The notes beneath the pieces were generated by a model, which worked only from the letters and a program-made list of their open reading frames with translations, did not search any database and was not told the origin of the DNA. 64,000 nt of DNA from Kalmanozyma brasiliensis GHG001 (lineage: Eukaryota; Basidiomycota; Ustilaginomycetes; Ustilaginales), in contig NW_015961981.1 of assembly GCF_000497045.1 (NCBI RefSeq), positions 498,401 through 562,400 on the forward strand, written 5' to 3'. Positions within the stretch are counted from its first letter, which is position 1; the number at the start of each line of letters is the position of its first letter. Shown here piece after piece: positions 29,809-39,243 of the stretch. The translations under genes and the position numbers were made by a program.

Positions 29809-30829
29809 TCAGTGATCTGGGGATCTCAGCTCGTGCCAGTGGGACGATGGCGGCATTGCTTCTCTGTGGGAGGCGATAAGGCGAGGAGCGCGATACGAGG
29901 GTCAGTCGGCTTCACCTCTATGTGAGAGAAGAGCAGAGCGACTTACGAGAGGTGTGCTGGAAGGTACGGCTTTCCCAAATCATCGAACTCGACAATGTGC
30001 GAGACTTCAACCGCGGGTCGGCCCTTGCATCTGTGAGGACAGCGGACGATATGCGAGGCCGATCAGCTCGGAAGATCAACAGTCGCCAGCGATAAGGCGA
30101 AAAGACTTGGACTTACATGCGGAAGATCCGATCGATGGGCTGACAGACGACGCGGTCGGTGTGCAGGTCGCAGTGATACTGGGTGAGCTCGGCCAGCCTG
30201 CAGTTTGGTTGTGTCGGTGCGGACTTCTCCGGTTCGCAGAGTATCGAGCTTCTCATCGACCCGAACGGAATCAGCTGCGACAATGCTGAGGAGAGCGAGC
30301 CCATCTCCACCGAGCCTTGCACTCCTTTCCTCGGTCCAGTCACAGTAGCACCTGCTCCCGATGGAACACTCGTCGGCAAACCTCCCTCGCCTTCCAACGG
30401 CGCACCACTCGGCGTTGCCGCTCCAGCCTGCAGTTCCTCCTCGGCATGCTTCTTACCAGCATTGTATCCATGATACGTGCCCATGAGATACGTACACGCC
30501 CCCACCGACGTAGCTAGCGCGATGAGGGTGCGATTCGACCACTTCTGCTCCGGCTTATTGCCAGGCCTCCCCGCTCCACTCGACGAACCGCTTTTGCCTC
30601 TGTTCAGCTCCTCCAGTCGCTGCGCTTGAAGCTTAGCGAGTCGCGATCGTGCATCTCCGCCGCCCGAGCTGGAGCTGGAGGCAGCAGCGACGCGTGCAGC
30701 ATGCGGGTTCTGCGAGGTCGAAGGAGGGGCTGGCTGCGAGGCGTTTCGTTGGAGGGCTGAGCGGGAGAAGGCTCGCGACGCCCCTCGCGAGGTCAGCGAG
30801 GACTTGACAGAAAGCGTTAGCGCGCTCAT
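29809..30829 (-). CDS. Som1-like mitochondrial inner-membrane protein, three exons
   Basis: Exon 1 is 30829-30117, exon 2 is 30030-29947 and exon 3 is 29863-29809, joined by GTAAGT donors and CACAG acceptors with matching phases (2 and 2). The product is 283 residues. The N-terminus is Arg/Ser-rich with no acids for 58 residues, a mitochondrial presequence. A probable membrane span lies at about 100-119 (TLIALATSVGACTYLMGTY). The C-terminal part, NCRLAELTQYHCDLHTD then VVCQPIDRIFRICKGRPAV, matches the conserved core of Som1, a small subunit of the yeast inner-membrane peptidase (IMP) that matures intermembrane-space proteins. Yeast Som1 is only about 74 residues and lacks the long anchor region. 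Cys 210, 220, 229 and 239 are candidates for disulfides. The family call rests on memory of the motif. Confidence 0.6.
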
Positions 30830-31222
30830 CGTGGGCGCTGCTTTGTGTTGGAGCTGGTGATCAAGACGAAGGTGCTCCGGTGTCTTCGAGCTTCTCCACG
30901 TTCAAGCTGCGGTGTGGCGGAAAAGTTGCCCGAAAGCCGGAGAGCACGCGCACTCTAACAGCCTTCAGAAAACTGGATCGGCAAGCGCGTGCCGAACGGC
31001 GCCCAAAGCCTCCACAAACACAGACCCGAAATTCCGTCATGCAGAAGAAACAGCTGAGTTGTTTCACCTGCAACGCTCGTTCCCTCTGTACCACCTCGCC
31101 CCCCTACCCTACTGGCAGGCATCGATAGAACAAACCAGACCATGGACATGATCCTCTAGAAGACATCTTCTCGCGACCATTCGAGATCGCAGGCGCTTTC
31201 AATACGCTGCTGTTCCACAAGC
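30830..31222. promoter_or_regulatory. Divergent promoter, Som1-like / NIPA transporter
   Basis: The 393 bases between two diverging ATGs. No TATA box or gene is evident. Confidence 0.5.
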
Positions 31223-33076
31223 ATGGACACTCTCTCCTCGAGCAAGACTTGGATCGGTGTCGTGGTGGCCATAGCGGGCAACGTCACCATCAGTCTCGCG
31301 CTCAACTGTCAGAAGCTGGCCCACACTCGGCTCCAGAGGGGACAGAATGGACAGCAAGATGGGCATAGTGACGATTCAGAAGATGGATCTCCGAATAGAC
31401 GACCATCCTCGGGCCAAAGGCGTTCCGATCGCAGCGAATCTTCCGGGCAGAACGGCCATGCGAATTCACACAGCGAAGACGGCCACAACGGGCACGGAAA
31501 GAGTGATGACAGCAGCAGCGGTACCGGCATGGACACCATGTTCCTGCACAGCAAGCTCTGGTGGCTCGGACTCGCGCTCATGACGATCGGCGAAGGCGGC
31601 AACTTCATCTCATACGGCTTTGCGCCCGCCTCGCTCGTCGCACCCCTCGGCGCCGTCGCTCTGCTTTCCAACGTCATCATCTCGCCCATCCTCCTCGGCG
31701 AGCGCTTCAAGATCTCGGACATTGGCGGCATCCTTCTCGCCATCATCGGCGCCGTCACTGTCGTCTTCAGCTCCAAGCAGAACGACGTCCGTCTCGACCC
31801 GAGTGAGCTGCTTCAGGCCATCAAGCGGCTAGAATTTGTCATCTACTCTGCCATCTCCATCGGTGTCGGCGCGTTGCTCGCGTTTACAAGCGCTACATCC
31901 TTGGGAGACCGCTGGGTACTGATCGACGTCGGCATCTGCGCCATCTTCGGTGGCTTCACAGTGTTGAGCACCAAGGGCATCTCGTCGCTCATCTCGGGCG
32001 GTCAGCCTATTGAGGCGCTCAAGTTTTCCATCACCTATGTGCTCGTTGTGGTGCTCGCGGTCACAGCCGTCGTACAAATTACCTATCTCAACAGGGCGCT
32101 GCAGAGATTCGACAGCAGAGAGGTCATCCCGACGCAGTTCGTGTTCTTCACCATCTCGGCGATCGTCGGCAGCGCCATCCTCTACCGGGATTTCGAGAAC
32201 ATGGACGCACATCGGCTGATCAACTTTTTGTTTGGATGTCTGACAACGTTCGGTGGGGTGTTCGTGCTCACATGGCGGCATGGGGAGGCGAACGGGAAGC
32301 AGACGGATGAGGAGTCTGGCGAGGATTCGGCCGACGAATCGGTCGAGGAAGACGAGGAGCCGCACGGCGAGGATCCCGCGCTGAACGAGCGATCGCTTCT
32401 CCTCTCTCATCCCTCAAGCACCTCTACACGCGGCCGCATCTCCTCCCTCGCGAGCACCGCAAGCCGCACCAAACCGCGCCAACGCATCGACTTCATCGAC
32501 GCAGCAGCTGGACCAAGCAACGCCCTCCGCGTCCCAAGCTCCTCTTCCGGCACCAAGCTCAGACGTCCACGCTCTCGTACCAGTTCGCCACACAAGATGT
32601 CCACCTCGTTCGACCGCACCTCGGCCTACTCACGCTCGGCCTCTAACCAGCCTGCTGGTGTTCTTTCATCGTCATCTTCAGCGGGTCTGCGCACGCCCAA
32701 ACTCGGTCTGATGAGTATCGATAGACCGACGGGGCTAAGCTCGGGACACTACTTGCTGCTCGCTACGCCGCCGCCAAGTTTCACGTTACAGCCCGTCGCG
32801 CCTGCTGGGCCAGCGGGTAGGAGCGGACTGGCGAGAGGGTATGGTGCTGCCGGAAGGAGCAACCCAGCAGGACTGCTACCGCTACCTGTAACGACGCCCG
32901 GTTCCGAGGCATCAACGGGGCAGGAGGAGACAGAGGCTCCCACGTCACAGCCGACTGCGGCCGAAACCATTGCTGCCCCGGTGGTGGAGACGGCAGGGAC
33001 GATAGAAGAGGACTTGGAAGGTAGATTGCTGGATCATGTGACTGCGGGTCGGTCGGACGCCTCGGGTTCGAGATAG
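31223..33076 (+). CDS. NIPA-type magnesium transporter (617 aa)
   Basis: Multi-pass membrane protein of the NIPA (DUF803, EamA-related) family, which moves Mg2+ and similar cations. Seen: TM1 at residues 10-28 (IGVVVAIAGNVTISLALNCQ), then a hydrophilic Ser/Asp/His-rich loop of about 65 residues not usual in animal NIPA proteins. The typical family core follows: GEGGNFISYGFAPASLVAPL, GAVALLSNVIISPILLGE, and later VPTQF-like EVIPTQFVFFTISAIVGS and the last span FGCLTTFGGVFVLT. About nine spans are predicted. The C-terminal 250 residues are disordered, acidic and then Ser-rich, and probably cytosolic. Location (plasma membrane or endosome) is inferred. No intron. It converges on HEM13. Confidence 0.9.
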   Translation: MDTLSSSKTWIGVVVAIAGNVTISLALNCQKLAHTRLQRGQNGQQDGHSDDSEDGSPNRRPSSGQRRSDRSESSGQNGHANSHSEDGHNGHGKSDDSSSGTGMDTMFLHSKLWWLGLALMTIGEGGNFISYGFAPASLVAPLGAVALLSNVIISPILLGERFKISDIGGILLAIIGAVTVVFSSKQNDVRLDPSELLQAIKRLEFVIYSAISIGVGALLAFTSATSLGDRWVLIDVGICAIFGGFTVLSTKGISSLISGGQPIEALKFSITYVLVVVLAVTAVVQITYLNRALQRFDSREVIPTQFVFFTISAIVGSAILYRDFENMDAHRLINFLFGCLTTFGGVFVLTWRHGEANGKQTDEESGEDSADESVEEDEEPHGEDPALNERSLLLSHPSSTSTRGRISSLASTASRTKPRQRIDFIDAAAGPSNALRVPSSSSGTKLRRPRSRTSSPHKMSTSFDRTSAYSRSASNQPAGVLSSSSSAGLRTPKLGLMSIDRPTGLSSGHYLLLATPPPSFTLQPVAPAGPAGRSGLARGYGAAGRSNPAGLLPLPVTTPGSEASTGQEETEAPTSQPTAAETIAAPVVETAGTIEEDLEGRLLDHVTAGRSDASGSR

Positions 33077-33240
33077 AATATCTGATCTATGCTGGATACA
33101 TAATAGAACATCACGCTCATTCTCTCGTCACAGCATAGTAGGCAATCACAGACTTCTGCACTTCTCACGATCATGCCGCAGCACCTGTCACACACTTGTG
33201 CATCACGCTGAGAGGTGTGTCATTGCATCGCGTCACTGCT

Positions 33241-34773
33241 CTACGCCCATTCTCGAGGCTTCCTCAGCGCCTCCATCGTATGCCTCTCCAGCTTCCCCTC
33301 CTCCTCACCACTACCCTCACCGGCATCCTGTCTCGTCGTCGCCTTACCGTCCCGTCCCTGAGCTCCGCCGCCACTGTAGCGCTCCATGTACTCCCACCTT
33401 GCCTTCAAAGGCAGACTCATCAGGATGCTCTCGATCCGCGCCCCAGGCGTCTGCAGCCCGAACTTGGTCCCTCGATCATAGACCAGGTTGAACTCGACGT
33501 ACCTGCCTCGGCGCAGCTGCTGCCATCGCTCGTGGGCTTCGGTGAACGGCGTAGCTTTGCGCTTCTGCACCAGAGGCAGGTAGGCGGGGAGGAAGGCGTC
33601 GCCGAGCGAGCGCACCGTTGCAAAGAGCGAGTCCTTGTCGTGCGGCTTCCCGCTCGAGATGGATGGGACGATGGGTGCGGAAGGCGTTGGCTTCGTGCCG
33701 TCCGAGAGTGGGATGTAGGCCGATGACGTGGCAGAGGCCCACTGAGGGAGAGTGATGTCGTCGAAGAAGATCCCTCCGACACCACGCGCTTCACCTCGGT
33801 GCGGGATGAGAAAGTACTTGTCGCACCACTTCTTCCATGTCGGGTAGAACGTAGGGTCGTGTTGGTCAGCAGCCGACTTGAGGGTCTGGTGGAAGTGTTT
33901 CGCGTCCTCGTCGAACAGATAGATGGGCGTGAGATCCGTTCCGCCGCCAAACCACCATGCGATCGGCTCGTTACCTCCGCCGTCTTTGCGGTTCTTTGGG
34001 TGTCGCGGATTTGGCGAGCCGTCCGCCAGCTTCTCCGGGTGTGTCAGCTCGAAGTAGCGATAGTTGAAGTGGACCGTCGGCGCAAAAGGATTTCTCGGGT
34101 GAACCACAAGGCTCAACCCGGCCGCGTAGAACGGCAGTCCTTTGACATCGGCGTCTTTGCCCTCGAGCCTATACCCCGTCTTCTCCATCAATCCGGCATG
34201 GTCCGCACTCATCTGCCTGACCGCTGCGGGTGGAAGTGTGCCGTGCACGACCGAGATGTTGACACCGGCCTTCTCGAACGTAGAACCATCCTGGAGGACG
34301 CACGAGATGCCCTCTCCGCCCTCCTTACGCAGCCAGCTGTCGATGAGGAAGCGCGCCTTGGGCTCTTCCTGGGATAGAGCAGAGACGATGTTGTGCTGCA
34401 GGAGCTTGACGTACGTTTCCATGCGCTGGCGCATAGGTGCTGAGCTGTCGGTGAGGAGTGCGGGGTTGAGGTGCGAGATCTCGGGCAGATCAGATTGATT
34501 GCCGCCCTTGACGAGGGATGCAGGCGTGGGCTTGGCTGCTTCGCATTCTACTGGCGACGAGGAGGTGGGCTTCAGAGTGGCATAGAGAGCCAAGCCACCG
34601 ACAACGACAGCAGTTGACGAGGCGATGGCCTTGCTGTTGCCCTGGAGTCTAGCGGATGATGCGAAGAAGTCGGAGGATGCCTTGCTAGATGACGAAGCAT
34701 GTCGGACGATTTGACGGCATGGCGAAGAAGTGGACCGGAATGGAGCTGCTAGGCGCAGCGATCTAGCTAACAT
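33241..34773 (-). CDS. HEM13: Oxygen-dependent coproporphyrinogen III oxidase
   Basis: The 510-residue enzyme oxidatively decarboxylates coproporphyrinogen III to protoporphyrinogen IX using oxygen, a late haem-biosynthesis step. Family motifs are clear: [62 protein letters not shown] and the ending [17 protein letters not shown]. The N-terminus ([17 protein letters not shown]) is Arg/Ser-rich and is followed by a short hydrophobic stretch ([17 protein letters not shown]), so the protein is probably targeted to the mitochondrial intermembrane space as in animals. The Saccharomyces enzyme is cytosolic. The C-terminal 40 residues are a polar extension. It shares a 299-base upstream region with the mitochondrial protein at 35073. 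In yeast, HEM13 is induced by low oxygen. No such site was identified here. Confidence 0.95.
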   Translation of the reverse strand: MLARSLRLAAPFRSTSSPCRQIVRHASSSSKASSDFFASSARLQGNSKAIASSTAVVVGGLALYATLKPTSSSPVECEAAKPTPASLVKGGNQSDLPEISHLNPALLTDSSAPMRQRMETYVKLLQHNIVSALSQEEPKARFLIDSWLRKEGGEGISCVLQDGSTFEKAGVNISVVHGTLPPAAVRQMSADHAGLMEKTGYRLEGKDADVKGLPFYAAGLSLVVHPRNPFAPTVHFNYRYFELTHPEKLADGSPNPRHPKNRKDGGGNEPIAWWFGGGTDLTPIYLFDEDAKHFHQTLKSAADQHDPTFYPTWKKWCDKYFLIPHRGEARGVGGIFFDDITLPQWASATSSAYIPLSDGTKPTPSAPIVPSISSGKPHDKDSLFATVRSLGDAFLPAYLPLVQKRKATPFTEAHERWQQLRRGRYVEFNLVYDRGTKFGLQTPGARIESILMSLPLKARWEYMERYSGGGAQGRDGKATTRQDAGEGSGEEEGKLERHTMEALRKPREWA

Positions 34774-35072
34774 GCTGTGCTCTTAGACGACAACACGATC
34801 TCGATCACTCTCGCTGATGTCGACGAAGCGAAACAAAGGGAAGGTGGGCAAGAAGGAACAGGGTCCAAGCCCAAGCTGGAAGATCGTGGATCGTCAGCCG
34901 TTCGCTGCCGACCTCCTCCAAAATTTGGACCGTGCCTGCGTGTAGCCAAAATGGAAGAAAAGTGGAGAAGAATCGAGCCTCGAGACCCACCGACCTTCCG
35001 ACCTCCTTCATCTCGAGCAGCAATCCGCCAGTCTCGCGCTCTCAGACAGCGTGGCTGCGCAAGAGACAGACC
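34774..35072. promoter_or_regulatory. Divergent promoter, HEM13 / mitochondrial 717-aa protein
   Basis: The 299 bases separate the two ATGs. The frame of the rightward gene is open through the last 140 bases but without an ATG. No TATA box stands out. Confidence 0.55.
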
Positions 35073-37226
35073 ATGTTGCGTGCAGCACATGCTCTGCGAG
35101 CCGGCCCTTCGCGGCTCGGGCCTCTTCGCAGCAGCGCCCTAAACGTACACACCACTGCCGTCCGATCGAAGCGCCAATCCGGCACACCAACGCAGGCGTC
35201 TAGAGGCTCCTCGAGTAGTAAGAGCACCTCGCCGACAGCTGCACCGACGCCGGCGCATGCAGCAAAGATGCCGAGCGCAACAGCACCTAAACCAGTCGCG
35301 TCCAGCACAAAGATGCGCCCTTCCAAAAAGGCTTCGAGCCAACCAACCGCTCCTCCAGCAGCTGCCGCAGCAGCGTCGAGCCCCGCCGCGAAGGCGCCCA
35401 CTCTTGAACCAAGCAGCGCGGCCGATTTGAGCTCGAGCACACCTCCGAGACATCAGCAGGCCAAAGTCGAGATGGTTCCCTTCCGAGTCTCCACGGACGG
35501 TGCAAAAGAGTTTTTGAAGACAATAGCCGTGATGGAGGTTATGCCGAGGGTCATGAGCAAATGGGACATGCTCAAGCATCAGCTGCTGTCCCTCGTCGGC
35601 ATCACAAGCATGTCGGACCCAGAGGAAAAGATTGTCAAGCTCGAGAGGATGACGGCACTCTATCTGCCGATCTGGCTCGTCGACGCCTCGTTTGAGGTCA
35701 AGTGCCGCGGTAACGACGGAAGGGCAGAATCCAACTTTATCACGACGTCGTCACGGTTCCCAGGACACTCTTGGAAGCCGATGGATACCATGCCGATGTT
35801 TCCGCCTCCTCCATACGATATGAGCCCCAAGGCAGACGCGCAGAACGATCCTAGTCTCGGCGGAGACGCACCCAAAGCGACTTGGAACAACTTATCGATG
35901 GTAGACTATGAGTCGTACCAATCGTATCTCAAGCGGATGGAAGGGTCGAAGGTCAAGATCGAGGGTGGTATCCCGGACCCATTGCCATTCACCATCTCGC
36001 CGCTCTGCCTGCCAGACATGCTGCGCAACCAGCTCGAGCTGAAAGACCTTACCTTCAAGCAAGACCTCGCCGCAGGAGTGCCCATTCCGGGTGCCGGTGT
36101 GCACGGGCTCGGTCTCACCATCGCCCTCGTCAACGAGGAAGGCGAGCAGATCACCGCCCCACCCGTCCGGTTCGAGCCCGATACCCTACAGCTCGACATG
36201 TTTGCCGCGTACCCGATCCTGATGCCTCTGCACATGGCGGAGTACAGCTACGTGGACCAAGAGACAGAAGAGCGCCAGCACATCACGTTCGTGCTCGGTG
36301 CGTGGGACACCAACGGCCTGCAGATGTGCAGCAAGGAGCAGGGCGAGGACTGGAACTGGACCTTCACCGACATTCAACCGCTCAAGATCGATGTGCTGGA
36401 TATGTACCCTCGCGTGCCGGTGCGGACATCGCTCAACGAGATGTTCGACAAGAAGCGCGAGGCGGAGCGCAAGGCGCTCGCCAAGGAGGCTGAGGAGGCG
36501 GACGAAGAGGCGAACAAGGCGAGCGAGAAAGATGGCGAGCGTAAACCGCGCAAGTCGCTGAAGGAGTGGGAAGACGAGTGGGATCGACAGGATGCCGCGC
36601 ACGACAAGCAGTTCAAGTCCGAGCTGAGGTCGAGGATGATGGAGAAGCTGAGTTCGGAGCTGCCCCTCAAGGCGTCGGTGCAGGAGCGCAGTCTGGAGCT
36701 GCTGCAGCGAGCTGACTGGCAGAGCTTGGAACGGGTCGAGCAGGACGCCTACGAACAACGAATCGCGAAGCCAGCGCCACCGACAGTCGAGAAGAAGGCA
36801 CGCAAAAGTGCCAGCCAGACGCCTAGCACCACCGCTCCGACCGAACCGCGCCCCTTCGAACAGCTATATGCGACCGACCGGGCGGCCGAACGCGATCACC
36901 CCGATCGCAAAGCTGGGCTGGGAGACTTTATCTATTGGAGCTCGCCGCATGTCCAGCGCCTCTCGCACAACGTCTATGCAAACCGGAGGTATCTCACCGA
37001 GGCCATTCCACCGGTGCTCGAGAGCCGCAAGCGCATGGCGAGCATCGAGGAAGGCGGCTACGACGTTGATCGATCGCTGCTCAAGGTCGAGCGCAAAGAC
37101 GGATCCAAGCTGAGTGGGAAGGAGGCGTACAACACGCTGGCGGCGGACGATCTGAGTGTGCGGCAGCAGAGGGAGGCGTTGAAGCCGAGGTGGTTGAAGG
37201 CGCTAGAAGAGGCGAGACGGAATTGA
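35073..37226 (+). CDS. Hypothetical mitochondrial protein (717 aa)
   Basis: The first ATG in the frame is 35073 and gives 717 residues. The N-terminus (MLRAAHALRAGPSRLG) is a typical mitochondrial presequence, followed by about 100 residues of Ala/Pro/Ser/Lys-rich linker. Residues 130-460 look folded, with FLKTIAVMEVMPRVMSKW, YLPIWLVDASFEVKCRG, a Pro-rich PMFPPPPYD turn, and MFAAYPILMPLHMAEYSY, and may include a beta-rich domain. A charged coiled-coil region follows (about 460-570). Near the end is YWSSPHVQRLSHNVYANRR. The first half resembles fungal mitochondrial proteins of unknown function. I cannot name a family or reaction. It diverges from HEM13, which suggests co-expression, though adjacency alone does not show it. 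Confidence 0.85.
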   Translation: MLRAAHALRAGPSRLGPLRSSALNVHTTAVRSKRQSGTPTQASRGSSSSKSTSPTAAPTPAHAAKMPSATAPKPVASSTKMRPSKKASSQPTAPPAAAAAASSPAAKAPTLEPSSAADLSSSTPPRHQQAKVEMVPFRVSTDGAKEFLKTIAVMEVMPRVMSKWDMLKHQLLSLVGITSMSDPEEKIVKLERMTALYLPIWLVDASFEVKCRGNDGRAESNFITTSSRFPGHSWKPMDTMPMFPPPPYDMSPKADAQNDPSLGGDAPKATWNNLSMVDYESYQSYLKRMEGSKVKIEGGIPDPLPFTISPLCLPDMLRNQLELKDLTFKQDLAAGVPIPGAGVHGLGLTIALVNEEGEQITAPPVRFEPDTLQLDMFAAYPILMPLHMAEYSYVDQETEERQHITFVLGAWDTNGLQMCSKEQGEDWNWTFTDIQPLKIDVLDMYPRVPVRTSLNEMFDKKREAERKALAKEAEEADEEANKASEKDGERKPRKSLKEWEDEWDRQDAAHDKQFKSELRSRMMEKLSSELPLKASVQERSLELLQRADWQSLERVEQDAYEQRIAKPAPPTVEKKARKSASQTPSTTAPTEPRPFEQLYATDRAAERDHPDRKAGLGDFIYWSSPHVQRLSHNVYANRRYLTEAIPPVLESRKRMASIEEGGYDVDRSLLKVERKDGSKLSGKEAYNTLAADDLSVRQQREALKPRWLKALEEARRN

Positions 37227-37884
37227 GAATTTGGACCTTGGACGTGCTCTCGTCTCATCACCATCGGCTGCTTCGAGGACCAGGAATAGCAAGCCTTTGG
37301 AACAGCAGTGAGCACAAGTCCGTGTCGTGATGATTCTGGCCGTGGGTGTGAGGTGCGGCCTCGTATGCGCGGTGAATTGCTGCGATTTCGGATCGCGTTG
37401 AGACCAACACCGGATCGACGCCAGCCAAAACTACTCGCTTAGGCACCTCGGTACCTTTGCAGGAGTCACCCGAGCTTTGTCCTGCAACCCTTGTCATTCC
37501 TCAGCATCACTCTGAGCTGACATCTTGGAAGCTCATGGCTGGTCCGTGGTGAGGTGTCAGATCGTAAGCAGGCAACCAAGTCAAGCCCAGCATCGAAGGA
37601 GAGATTCGAAGGATGAACCCTGGACCGACGGCAAACAGCGCTCGAGCCGCTTTTTCCCCCACCTTGATCGGCGACTTTTTCGCCCAACACGCAACCGAGC
37701 TACGCAACCTTCTGTCCAGCAAACTTCAGAGCTTCCCCTTTTTTGTCCCAGAAGCTTGCGCTCTGTCCAGCTTCGCATACATTCGCACGGTCGTGCCAAT
37801 CATCACACTCCTCTTCGACGTGAGTTGCATCTTTTCTCTTCTCACCACTCGCACCTGCGCACCGCCGACACCGAAACGCGCAAG
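37227..37884. other. Intergenic upstream of the lactonase-like gene
   Basis: No gene. The frame of the lactonase is open across the right half but has no ATG before 37885. The stretch just before the start is pyrimidine-rich (CTTTTCTCTTCTCACC), typical of a leader. Confidence 0.5.
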
Positions 37885-39165
37885 ATGCTTACTCGAACAC
37901 TCTTTCTTGTCTCCCTTCTCGCAGCACTCTCCCTCGCTCTTCAGCCCGCAGCAACTGCGGTAGCGCATGCACCCCACCGTCGACGCAAGATGACGCTCTT
38001 CGCGGCAGGCTACAGCGGCACGATCGTGCCGTACACTCTTGACGCCTCTACCGGCCACCTTAGCCGCCGCTCGTCCGGTGTCGAACCCAACTCGTCCGGC
38101 ACATCGCCTTCGTGGATCGCCTACTCCTCGCGCAAATCTTCCCATTCGCACGAAGGCAAAGACACCTTCTACGCCGTGACCGACCTCTACACGGTCGACG
38201 AGACTTCTCCAGGCCGAGTCTTCTCGCACACCTTTCATCCTTCCACAGGCAGCATCACGCACACTGGCCCCTCGCACGGCGTCTCGAGCGGCGGGGACGG
38301 TCCTGTTTCAGCGCTCATCGGCCATGGGCCGAGCAAAGGACTGCTCTTCGTAGCGAATTACAATTCCGGCTCCGCCTCCGTCCTCGCCATCCTCCCCGAC
38401 GGGACGCTATCCGAGCCGACGCAGGTATTTCACTTTCACCGGCCTGCTAATCAGCCCAAAGTAGGACCGGTGGCGGACAGACAGGACCACTCGTACGCGC
38501 ACCAGGTCGCGCTCTCGCCATCGGGAGGGTGGGTGTACGTGTGCGATCTCGGAGCGGATCAGATCCATCATCTGCGAATTGACCACGGCAAAGTGCACAG
38601 GGCGGGGAGCACCGATGTCAAGATCGGTAGTGGTCCTCGACACATCACTTTTCATAAGGATGCAGAGGGGAGGAGCTGGGGATATCTCGCGAGCGAACTG
38701 GATAACACGGTATCCGCATTCAAGCTCGATGAGCAGAGTGGGAAGCTCGAGCTGGTCGGCAAACCGGTACTCGCCTCTCCACCAGGTGTACCGCTGAGCG
38801 GCCCCGGAGTGCTCGAGACGAATCGTACCACGGCCGAAATCGCAGTGGTTCCAAGCGGCGACTTTGTCTACGTTTCCGAACGCGGTGATAGGAAGGAGGA
38901 TCACATTAGCATCTTTAAGCGGAACCAAAAGTCGGGCGAACTGAGCTTTGTCGATTGGGTTTCCAGCGGTGGACGCATGCCCAGACACTTCAGTCTCAGC
39001 TCGGACAGCGGTCGGGATGACAAGGCGAGGTGGTTGGTCGTGGGTCATCAGACGGATCAGAACATTGTCGTGTTTGAGAGAGACGCCAAGACGGGTGGGT
39101 TGACGAAGAGACAGACGGTGCAAGGCGTCGGCCCGGTCGCGTTCACGGGTTTCTCGCCCTTCTAA
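37885..39165 (+). CDS. Secreted lactonase-family seven-bladed beta-propeller
   Basis: 426 residues from the first ATG in the frame. The N-terminus is a strong signal peptide (hydrophobic core LFLVSLLAALSLAL, Ala-rich end), so secretion or the ER lumen is expected. The rest repeats the blade pattern of the lactonase family (6-phosphogluconolactonase / muconate cycloisomerase-like): LFVANYNSGSASVLAI, YAHQVALSPSGGWVYVCDLG, GPRHITFHKD, YLASELDNTVSAF, GDFVYVSERG and MPRHFSLSSDS. The substrate is unknown. Homologues include bacterial Pgl and fungal carboxymuconate cyclases. An internal Met36 directly after RRRK could start a form without the signal, but this is speculation. A possible N-glycosylation site is NRT. 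Confidence 0.85.
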   Translation: MLTRTLFLVSLLAALSLALQPAATAVAHAPHRRRKMTLFAAGYSGTIVPYTLDASTGHLSRRSSGVEPNSSGTSPSWIAYSSRKSSHSHEGKDTFYAVTDLYTVDETSPGRVFSHTFHPSTGSITHTGPSHGVSSGGDGPVSALIGHGPSKGLLFVANYNSGSASVLAILPDGTLSEPTQVFHFHRPANQPKVGPVADRQDHSYAHQVALSPSGGWVYVCDLGADQIHHLRIDHGKVHRAGSTDVKIGSGPRHITFHKDAEGRSWGYLASELDNTVSAFKLDEQSGKLELVGKPVLASPPGVPLSGPGVLETNRTTAEIAVVPSGDFVYVSERGDRKEDHISIFKRNQKSGELSFVDWVSSGGRMPRHFSLSSDSGRDDKARWLVVGHQTDQNIVVFERDAKTGGLTKRQTVQGVGPVAFTGFSPF

Positions 39166-39243
39166 AACACAGTCGAGCAAAAGCAATAGAAAGGAAAGCA
39201 TGCGAACGATGACTTTGGCATTGGTCTAGTGTGAAACGATACC

